DNA of 6,077 nucleotides from Rhodoferax sp. (lineage in GTDB: Bacteria > Pseudomonadota > Gammaproteobacteria > Burkholderiales > Burkholderiaceae_C). Position 1 is the stretch's first letter. Every line of letters starts with the position of its first letter. The stretch spans positions 3,047-9,123 of the forward strand of contig JAEMRG010000013.1 in NCBI GenBank assembly GCA_016463455.1, given 5' to 3'. Positions 1 through 4,755 of this stretch are shown here, piece by piece. A model generated the notes under the pieces. The model searched no databases. It was not told the origin of the DNA and was given only the letters and a program-made list of their open reading frames with translations. Made by a program: the position numbers and the translations under genes.

Positions 1-12
1 AAGGCCGAATAA
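1..12 (+). CDS. 3' end of an upstream gene (last three codons and stop)
   Basis: Frame 1 reads Lys-Ala-Glu followed by TAA at 10-12, three bases before the ATG of the sensor kinase. Such tight spacing fits a two-component operon whose first gene would be the response regulator (TctD/OmpR type), but three codons cannot identify the product; that identity is inferred only from the neighbour. Confidence 0.4.
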   Translation, partial: KAE

Positions 13-15
13 ACC

Positions 16-1434
16 ATGCGAGAAGTTCGGCACACTAGCCTACGGCGCAGCTTGCTGATGGGTATTTTGCTGCCGATTGTGTTGTTCGTGGCCATTGATA
101 CCTTGAGCCTGTACCGTCAAACTTTGAATGCAGTCAACACTGCGTATGACAGAACCCTCTTGGCATCGGCGAAAGCCATCGGGGAGTTGATTGAAATCCA
201 AGGCAGTGCAGAACAAGCGCAGTTGCGAACACGAATTCCCTACGCCGCCCTAGAGGCATTTGAGGCCGACAACCGCAGCCGCATGACCTACCGCGTGTCT
301 GACGCCACAGGACAGTGGATTGATGGCGCACAAGACCTGCCAGCGTGGCAAGGCCGCTTGCCAGACCAAGGGCCGTATGCGGCCTTGGTAGATTTTTACG
401 ACGCTCGCTTAGGCGATGAACCGGTGCGGGTGGCCGTCTTATTGCAGCCGGTTGCCACCGGCAGCGAACGGACGATGGCGATGGTGCAAGTGGCCGAAAC
501 CCTGGAACTTCGAGAAACGCTGGCGCGGCAAATTTTGCTCGACACGCTGCTGCGCCAAGCCGCGCTTATCGCTGTCATTGCAGGCGTTGTGCTGTTTGTC
601 GTCCAAAGGGTGACACGGCCAGTTCGCAGGCTCAGCCAGGCTTTGTCCAGTCGCCAAGAAGACGATCTCAGCGCGATTGACGAGGCCGATTTGCCACGCG
701 AGTTGCGGCCGCTGACCCAAGCCGCTAGCCAAGTGATGCAACGCCTCGAGCATCTGTTGGAAAACCAAAAAAAGTTTGTCCGGGACGCCGCCCACCAACT
801 GCGAACACCGCTTGCCGTTTTGAAACTGCAAGTGCAATCAGCCCGGCGTGGCGATCTTGCCCCCCATCTGGCGCTCCAAGACATAGAGGCGACCGTGGAC
901 AGGGCCACGCAACTGGCCAACCAAATGCTTTCTTTGGCCAAGATTGAACAATTGCGACAGCAAAAGGATTACCAATGGCTTGATTGGGCGCCGTCGGTGC
1001 GCGAGATTGCTTTGGATTTGTCGCCTCTCATCGCAGCCAAATCGCTGGACTTTGAAATAGAAACCCAGCCCTGTACCGTCTTGGCCCATGCCTGGATCTT
1101 GCGTGAGATGACCCGCAACCTGCTTGACAATGCCATTCGCTATTGCCCAGTAGGCGGCAGCTTGCGGATTGATTTACGTCAGAAAGGTGCACACGCCGTG
1201 CTGCGCATTGCAGACTCTGGCCCCGGCATGGACGCAGCCCAAGGTACGCGTTTGTTTCAAGCTTTCGCGACTGAGCGGCCCGCATCGGGCTCAGGGCTTG
1301 GTTTGACCATCGCACGGGAAATGGTCTTGGCCCTGGGCGGAGAGATTAGCTTGGAGAACCGTTTTGAAGCCAGTCGTTTGGTCGGCTTAGACGCCCTGAT
1401 TCGTCTGCCCATGACTAGGTCAGTTACTGGATGA
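16..1434 (+). CDS. TctE-like membrane sensor histidine kinase
   Basis: This is a 472-residue inner-membrane histidine kinase that would autophosphorylate and pass phosphate to a partner response regulator. Residues about 12-30 form TM1 and 182-196 form TM2, enclosing a periplasmic sensor of about 150 residues. The N-terminus, with the AYDRTLLASA stretch just after TM1, resembles the 2CSK_N domain of TctE, the tricarboxylate-transport sensor family. A HAMP linker follows TM2. The H-box has His260 in AAHQLRTP; the N-box is RNLLDNA (367-373) with Asn368 and Asn372; the G1 box is DSGPG (400-404); the G2 box is GSGLGL (425-430). All catalytic motifs are intact and the length is normal for the family. 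The start ATG at 16 directly follows the upstream stop and has no clear Shine-Dalgarno, suggesting translational coupling. The ligand cannot be read from the sequence. It ends tail-to-tail with the BLUF gene. Confidence 0.93.
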   Translation: MREVRHTSLRRSLLMGILLPIVLFVAIDTLSLYRQTLNAVNTAYDRTLLASAKAIGELIEIQGSAEQAQLRTRIPYAALEAFEADNRSRMTYRVSDATGQWIDGAQDLPAWQGRLPDQGPYAALVDFYDARLGDEPVRVAVLLQPVATGSERTMAMVQVAETLELRETLARQILLDTLLRQAALIAVIAGVVLFVVQRVTRPVRRLSQALSSRQEDDLSAIDEADLPRELRPLTQAASQVMQRLEHLLENQKKFVRDAAHQLRTPLAVLKLQVQSARRGDLAPHLALQDIEATVDRATQLANQMLSLAKIEQLRQQKDYQWLDWAPSVREIALDLSPLIAAKSLDFEIETQPCTVLAHAWILREMTRNLLDNAIRYCPVGGSLRIDLRQKGAHAVLRIADSGPGMDAAQGTRLFQAFATERPASGSGLGLTIAREMVLALGGEISLENRFEASRLVGLDALIRLPMTRSVTG

Positions 1435-1482
1435 ATGGATTACCAAAGCCGGGGCGCATCGCACATGAAGTGTCCCTAGAAA

Positions 1483-1926
1483 TTACCGGTTAGGTGACTT
1501 GCGCATCTGGTTGTAGATTGAAACAAACGCACTCAGACCTAAGGAAAGAGGCTTTGACTTGGCTTCGTCCGTGAGCATATTCATCAAAATCCCCATACCC
1601 GATGATGGCATGAGTGATTCGATTTCTGGCGCACCTACAAAACCCATAGAACATTCGTTAAAGCTGCGATGTGAAATGGTGTTTTCTTGTTCCTTATTTA
1701 TTCGCGTATGCCTTAAATCAGAATCGATGAATTTTTCGTAGATGTTCTCAACCGATTTCTTTCTACCCTCTAAGATTTGAACAAATTCTCCTTGGTGGTA
1801 GATCAGCATCCCAGTGATATCTTCTGCCAAATTACGACGTCGCGCCGAAGCTAATATTTGATTTAAGTCTTCATTAGTTAGATGGGGCGCCACCGATACG
1901 CTGCAATACAAGAGTTCTACTAACAT
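1483..1926 (-). CDS. Short stand-alone BLUF-domain blue-light photoreceptor
   Basis: A 147-residue cytoplasmic protein consisting of one BLUF domain (about 1-97) plus a short helical C-terminal cap, the architecture of PixD/BlrB-type proteins. BLUF domains bind FAD and signal blue light by rearranging hydrogen bonds around a Tyr-Gln pair. Visible here are Tyr7 in LLYCS, Asn32, ITGMLIY (37-43), Gln50 in FVQILEG (48-54) and Met94 in SMGF. These match Tyr8, Asn32, Gln50 and Met93 of cyanobacterial PixD. The position two before the Met, usually Trp, is Cys92. There is no EAL, GGDEF or other output domain, so output must pass through a protein partner; the divergent MerR/B12 regulator is the obvious candidate. 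The ATG at 1926 is chosen because a strong GAGGTG site precedes it and BLUF proteins begin a few residues before the Tyr; the frame stays open upstream to a TTG at 1983. G+C over 1501-1920 is 42%, far below the flanking genes. Confidence 0.9.
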   Translation of the reverse strand: MLVELLYCSVSVAPHLTNEDLNQILASARRRNLAEDITGMLIYHQGEFVQILEGRKKSVENIYEKFIDSDLRHTRINKEQENTISHRSFNECSMGFVGAPEIESLMPSSGMGILMNMLTDEAKSKPLSLGLSAFVSIYNQMRKSPNR

Positions 1927-1930
1927 TTCC

Positions 1931-1936
1931 CACCTC
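1931..1936 (-). promoter_or_regulatory. Ribosome binding site deciding the BLUF start
   Basis: On the minus strand GAGGTG sits four bases before ATG 1926-1924 (GAGGTGGGAAATG). It is a strong Shine-Dalgarno at suitable spacing and argues against the upstream in-frame TTG at 1983, which would add 19 residues unlike any BLUF N-terminus. Confidence 0.75.
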
Positions 1937-2006
1937 ACGATCGAATGCCGGATGTTCAGGTCACTGTCAAATTTTTCAACCAAATTAAATATTTACGTTG
2001 TGGTGC

Positions 2007-2275
2007 ACGGTTTTAGATGCAGCGTAAGCCGCAATTTGTCCGGTCTGAGCCGCACCTTTCGGCAAATCGCCTGCGCGCCGGCCGTCAAGTCACCGGCACA
2101 TTTTTGAACTAAGGGTGAGTCGCGCACACCGGATGATCGGCTATGGGGATCCAGGAACTGGGTGCCAATTTAAGACGTTTATTCAGGACAAAATAGGGGG
2201 GACAAATGTTTCTTTTTTCTGGCCCTGATTGACGAAGCCAAAAAACGTCTCCTTCTTAGGGTCAGAAATCGATCA
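2007..2275 (+). repeat. Direct repeat, upstream copy A (decayed copy of the regulator's 5' region)
   Basis: This stretch aligns with 2582-2853 at a nearly constant offset of 575-578 bp, so few indels separate the copies. Shared blocks include ACGGTTTTA at the left end, TAAGCCGCA, a 15-base block TTTTTGAACTAAGGG (2101-2115 and 2679-2693), AATTTAAG, and GGGGACAAATGTTT (2198-2211 and 2775-2788). The right end corresponds to the first codons of the MerR/B12 regulator. The part around 2120-2165 is poorly conserved. Copy A has lost the start codon (AAG for ATG) and is therefore likely the decayed copy. Confidence 0.75.
2206..2232 (+). other. Copy-A counterpart of the leader ORF
   Basis: ATG at 2206 follows a GGGGGG tract (2196-2201) and encodes Met-Phe-Leu-Phe-Ser-Gly-Pro-Asp before TGA at 2230-2232. 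It is the counterpart of the leader ORF at 2783-2806: ribosome-binding tract, spacing, ATG and the T-rich hydrophobic beginning are kept. A one-base difference shifts its frame relative to the downstream remnant. It may be only a passive trace of the duplication. Confidence 0.35.
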
Positions 2276-2294
2276 CTCCAGACATTGCCGCTAA
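2235..2294 (+). pseudogene. Remnant of a duplicated MerR-type regulator N-terminus
   Basis: Read from 2235 the frame gives Lys-Pro-Lys-Asn-Val-Ser-Phe-Leu-Gly-Ser-Glu-Ile-Asp and stops at 2292-2294. It aligns without gaps to residues 3-15 of the functional regulator, with identities at Pro, Asn, Leu, Ser and Ile plus two Asp/Glu swaps. At the nucleotide level 28 of 38 bases match (2235-2272 against 2813-2850). The ATG is replaced by AAG and similarity fades after about 2275, so the rest of this copy was deleted, replaced or never duplicated. Confidence 0.5.
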
Positions 2295-2581
2295 CAGGGC
2301 CAGTCTTCAGACCGTGACGTTCTTTCCTTGACTACTTTCATTTCCAAGAAAATTGTCTGTAACTGGTACATCAACCGCTGAAAATACGGCATTGTTTTCT
2401 GCCGGCCTAATGATGTCGAAAGCTGAGTCTTGGAGCGATCCCGTACTCGCCGTACGGTGCTGCATCTCGGAGAAGTAAAGCCCCCAGCACTTTACAGCCG
2501 CAGATGTCCGTTGTGCAATGGTTGCGGTTTTTTCTGTCGGTTGCATCATTTCTCTCTGGTGAATGCGCGCGGGTGCGGCGA
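2276..2581 (+). other. Non-coding stretch between the two repeat copies, with inverted repeats
   Basis: No credible gene is seen in these roughly 300 bases. Short symmetric elements are TGTA-N5-TACA (2358-2370), CCGTAC repeated at 2441-2446 and 2450-2455, the second within the 8-bp palindrome CCGTACGG, and GTAAAG-N9-CTTTAC (2475-2495). Any of these could be operator half-sites for the neighbouring MerR-type regulator, but nothing in the sequence proves it. A minus-strand open frame (2307-2630) crosses the region and resembles no family I recognise. Confidence 0.4.
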
Positions 2582-2735
2582 ACGGTTTTAAATTCAAGCT
2601 AAGCCGCAGCTTGTCCAGGACAGCCAACACTTATGGGCGAATCGTGGGCGCTTTGGACACCAAGCCAGCAGCAAGCTTTTTTTGAACTAAGGGCTAGTCG
2701 CACACCACAAAAATTGTCTATTCCAACCCTATCTT

Positions 2736-2745
2736 TTACTAGTAA
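2736..2745 (+). promoter_or_regulatory. Perfect palindrome in the presumed regulator promoter
   Basis: TTACTAGTAA is a perfect 10-bp palindrome lying 38-47 bases before the leader ATG. A TTGTCT at 2714-2719 could serve as -35 with TAGTAA (2740-2745) as -10 and a 20-bp spacer, the long spacing typical of MerR-controlled promoters. Both hexamers are poor matches, so promoter and operator calls are tentative. Confidence 0.2.
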
Positions 2746-2772
2746 TTTAAGGCCTTTGTCTGGGACAAAACA

Positions 2773-2778
2773 GAGGGG
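2773..2778 (+). promoter_or_regulatory. Ribosome binding site of the leader ORF
   Basis: GAGGGG lies four bases before ATG 2783. It is the only strong Shine-Dalgarno in front of the MerR/B12 regulator and is 28 bases from that gene's GTG, too far for direct initiation there. The GGGGACAAATG part is kept in the upstream repeat copy. Confidence 0.55.
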
Positions 2779-2782
2779 ACAA

Positions 2783-2806
2783 ATGTTTATTTTTTTGTTA
2801 CCCTGA
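2783..2806 (+). CDS. Putative seven-residue leader peptide of the MerR/B12 regulator
   Basis: ATG at 2783 with a good ribosome binding site opens a frame Met-Phe-Ile-Phe-Leu-Leu-Pro and stops at TGA 2804-2806. The next codon, in the same frame, is the GTG at 2807 that can start the regulator, and an ATG follows at 2813. Neither downstream start has its own Shine-Dalgarno, so terminating ribosomes probably reinitiate there. The T-rich codons give a hydrophobic peptide with no recognisable function. Alternatives are a chance ORF, or an ancestral start cut off by a nonsense codon, although a hydrophobic extension would be odd on a cytosolic MerR protein. Confidence 0.4.
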   Translation: MFIFLLP

Positions 2807-3733
2807 GTGGCTATGCCAAACAATGCTTTCGTCTTACAGTCAGACATCGAACGTCAAACGGGATTTGGCATTGAACAACTGCGAAAGTGGCGCCAACGGT
2901 TTGGCTTTCCTCCGGCGCAACACGACCTAAGCGGAAGGGCGATTTATTCACGCGACTCCGTCAATAGGCTGATGGTGATCAAACGCCTGCTCGAGGCGGG
3001 TCTTCGCCCCGGTCAAGTCGTAGCCAAGACGGAAGTCGAAAATTTGAAAATGGCTGAGGATCTCAACCTTTTCAAATCTAATGTAGAGCGTTCAGACTCC
3101 ACAAATGCTTTGATCAGTCTTCTGGGCTATTCCGACAGCGAAGGATTTAAGGCCCTGCTGCGCAAACAACGCGCTAAGCGCACCATGTTGGACTTTGTCC
3201 AAAACACGATCGCCCCACTGATGCTTGGCGTTGGAGATGCCTGGCTAAGCGGTGAAATCGATATTTACCACGAACACATTTGCTCCTCAATGATCGAACG
3301 CTATTTGATTGCAGAAACACTCAAATCAAAACCAAAGATTAGCTATCCAGTTTTTTTATTCGCTTTGCCCCCTGGTGAGCGCCATGAGCTTGGATTGCTT
3401 ATGGTCGAGGCCGTGATGGCAGAAGCGGGCGCTTACATCGTGAACGTTGGAACCGATATTCCAATAAACTGTTTGAAGTTGGCTGCAATCGAGTACAAAG
3501 CCGACGTGGTTGCGATAACGTTCAGTTTTGCTTATCCTTCTCGCGATGTGGCCCCAACACTGGCGCATTTGCGGCGTTTGCTACCTCAGAGTGTGCTGAT
3601 CTGGGCAGGCGGGGCTGGTGTGTCGCAGGTCAAGCGAGCGCCTAAGGGGGTGCGAATAATTTCCCATTTTGGCGAGGCAATTACAGCTCTGGGTGAACTG
3701 GTGAGGGCCGGACAAGCTCAACCGTCGGTATGA
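2807..3733 (+). CDS. MerR-family regulator with C-terminal cobalamin-binding domain (CarH/LitR/BluR type)
   Basis: A 308-residue cytoplasmic DNA-binding protein. Residues about 10-75 form the MerR winged helix, with LRKWRQRFGFP (25-35), the GRAIYS wing (43-48) and EAGLRPG (63-69). Residues about 95-170 form the helical cap and contain Trp146-x9-Glu156-His157, the Wx9EH signature covering the upper cobalamin face in CarH. The Rossmann-like domain has Glu191-x-His193-x-x-Gly196, where His193 is the expected lower cobalt ligand, then Ser240 in a degenerate SxL (SFA) and Gly268-Gly269. Known relatives are light-controlled repressors. The residue after the Trp is Leu147, whereas T. thermophilus CarH has His132, the ligand that captures cobalt after photolysis. 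It is divergent from the BLUF gene, which recalls BluF/BluR. The start is GTG 2807 or ATG 2813, both probably coupled to the leader ORF. Cobalamin binding is likely but unproven. Confidence 0.88.
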   Translation: MAMPNNAFVLQSDIERQTGFGIEQLRKWRQRFGFPPAQHDLSGRAIYSRDSVNRLMVIKRLLEAGLRPGQVVAKTEVENLKMAEDLNLFKSNVERSDSTNALISLLGYSDSEGFKALLRKQRAKRTMLDFVQNTIAPLMLGVGDAWLSGEIDIYHEHICSSMIERYLIAETLKSKPKISYPVFLFALPPGERHELGLLMVEAVMAEAGAYIVNVGTDIPINCLKLAAIEYKADVVAITFSFAYPSRDVAPTLAHLRRLLPQSVLIWAGGAGVSQVKRAPKGVRIISHFGEAITALGELVRAGQAQPSV

Positions 3734-3780
3734 ATCTCGGGGTTCATTTAGCCACCTTCCAACTAGGAATCCAAGAGATC

Positions 3781-3860
3781 AAAAAATTGGCTTAACAAGA
3801 GCTTCGCCAAGCGCTTGCATAAGGAATAAGGCGTTGGCAATGAGTCTGGTTTAGCCAATT
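3781..3860 (-). terminator. Long inverted repeat with T-tract, probable terminator of the NlpC/P60 gene
   Basis: AATTGGCTTAAC (3785-3796) pairs with GTTTAGCCAATT (3849-3860), 11 of 12 positions complementary. Inside, GCCAAGCGC (3806-3814) pairs with GCGTTGGC (3831-3838) if one G is bulged. On the minus strand the outer stem runs into TTTTTT (3786-3781), as expected for a Rho-independent terminator 41 bases after the NlpC/P60 stop. The 52-base span between the outer arms is long for a simple terminator, so a small structured RNA ending here is possible. On the plus strand no T-tract follows. Confidence 0.5.
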
Positions 3861-3900
3861 CCCGTATGCTTTTAGTTTGCCAAGCCCATCCATCCTGTTA

Positions 3901-4413
3901 CTACAAAACGCTGCGGTAGCCTTCGAGCCGCTTAGCCCAATAATCCGCAGTGATTTGGTCGATGCGCACTCCGGTGCGCTCATTGGCGGCGTGGATGAAT
4001 TTGCCGGACCCGATGTAAATGCCGACATGGGAGTTGGGCGCCCCCAAGGTATTGAAGAACACCAAGTCCCCTGGGGCCGCAGCATGGGCTGCAATGGCGC
4101 GGGTTTTGCTGGCTATGTCAGCGGCGCTGCCACGTAGTTCAATGCCAGCTGATTCTTTGTAAACAAAGCTCACCAAGCCCGAGCAGTCAAAGCCGGTGTG
4201 CAATTTTTTACCGTTATACGCATAGTTGCGATCCAGCATCGCCATGGCCTGCATCACGACGTCTTGCCGTTGTGCCGTTAACACAGCTTGGCTAGAGGCG
4301 GGTGCTTGATTGGCACTGCCCGCTTGTCGGCTTGGCGTGGAGCAACCGACCAATGCGGTCAAGAGCAGGCTATACACCAGGGCAATGTATCGATAGCGTG
4401 GACTGAAAGTCAT
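3901..4413 (-). CDS. NlpC/P60 family lipoprotein, cell-wall endopeptidase
   Basis: A 170-residue secreted lipoprotein likely to cut peptidoglycan stem peptides or cross-links in the periplasm, like Spr/MepS relatives. The N-terminus has a basic start, a hydrophobic run (about 10-22) and a lipobox LVGC with lipidated Cys24. An Ala/Ser/Gln-rich linker (25-50) leads into the NlpC/P60 domain (about 50-170). Catalytic residues are Cys77 in FDCSGLV, His129 in SHVGIYIG and His141 in FIHAA; PGDLVFF (114-120) is also typical. Length is normal for a minimal family member. ATG 4413 is chosen because it places the signal peptide correctly; in-frame TTG 4431 and GTG 4428 only add residues, and no start has a clear ribosome binding site. 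The gene is convergent with the MerR/B12 regulator and divergent from the acyltransferase, with no evident functional link to the light module. Confidence 0.92.
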   Translation of the reverse strand: MTFSPRYRYIALVYSLLLTALVGCSTPSRQAGSANQAPASSQAVLTAQRQDVVMQAMAMLDRNYAYNGKKLHTGFDCSGLVSFVYKESAGIELRGSAADIASKTRAIAAHAAAPGDLVFFNTLGAPNSHVGIYIGSGKFIHAANERTGVRIDQITADYWAKRLEGYRSVL

Positions 4414-4755
4414 GCGCTTATTTTGCACCAAGCTCTTGACGGTGGTTTCGCAATGGGGGCATAGGGTTCAGTTTCTGGCCTTGCCGCCATGCGTTTACAC
4501 TGACCATATCGGTATGCGCATGGCTAGCGCGAAGTATCTTTCGGCTGCCTTTTCTTGTCTCGGCTCACTCTTTCTCCATTTAGTTGCATTAGCCCTTATG
4601 TTGCTTACCTGCTCCGCACAGAACTTAGTGCATCCGTCCCAGGCCAGTCGCATCACCAGGCGAGGGCACGCGTGCCAAGCAGGGTCAAGGCGGATGTGCC
4701 TTAGGGGCGGATTTTTACCCAGTTCATCGAGAGCAGGCGCCTTTGAAGTGCACTT
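4414..4755 (+). other. Divergent intergenic spacer between the lipoprotein and acyltransferase genes
   Basis: These 342 bases must hold the promoters of both flanking genes. I find no convincing sigma-70 pair; TTGCAT (4584-4589) with TACCTG (4606-4611) is a poor candidate on the plus strand. Structured elements are an 8-bp inverted repeat (4486-4524) and a 12-bp perfect palindrome GGCACGCGTGCC (4665-4676). A plus-strand open frame here encodes a hydrophobic stretch but lacks a ribosome binding site and is not called a gene. Confidence 0.45.
4486..4524 (+). repeat. Inverted repeat in the divergent spacer
   Basis: GCCATGCG (4486-4493) and CGCATGGC (4517-4524) are perfect inverted repeats separated by 23 bases, and the inner part contains CATATCGGTATG (4505-4516), itself palindromic at 10 of 12 positions. 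No T-run follows on either side, so it looks more like operator half-sites or an RNA hairpin than a terminator. Confidence 0.4.

Larger units (their letters stand above)
2582..2853 (+). repeat. Direct repeat, downstream copy B (leader and first codons of the regulator)
   Basis: This is the intact partner of the repeat at 2007-2275. It contains the region upstream of the MerR/B12 regulator, the GGGACAAA pair (2762-2769 and 2776-2783), the leader ORF with its ribosome binding site, and the first 15 codons of the regulator. The segment 2701-2743, where a promoter might lie, is the part least like copy A. Confidence 0.75.

Noticed and set aside
396..941. Minus-strand open frame opposite the sensor kinase
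   Set aside because: The Ser/Arg/Trp-rich translation is the antisense shadow of the kinase, whose motifs are intact.
1965..1970. Perfect TTGACA (minus strand) upstream of the BLUF gene as a -35 box
   Set aside because: No acceptable -10 exists at 16-18 bp, and a start site there would cut into or remove the ribosome binding site.
2307..2630. Minus-strand 107-residue open frame in the spacer of the light module
   Set aside because: It begins at a GTG without a clear ribosome binding site, overlaps repeat copy B, and its translation shows no domain or family pattern that I recognise.
1927..2806. Insertion sequence or CRISPR array as explanation of the repeated region
   Set aside because: There are only two imperfect copies, no transposase frame, no terminal inverted repeats with target duplication, and no regular repeat-spacer pattern.
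3785..3860. Integron attC-like site (GCTTAAC at the left edge, bulged inner stem)
   Set aside because: The right-hand core GTTTAGC does not fit GTTRRRY, the spacers are long, and there is no integrase or cassette structure nearby; the T-tract favours a terminator.
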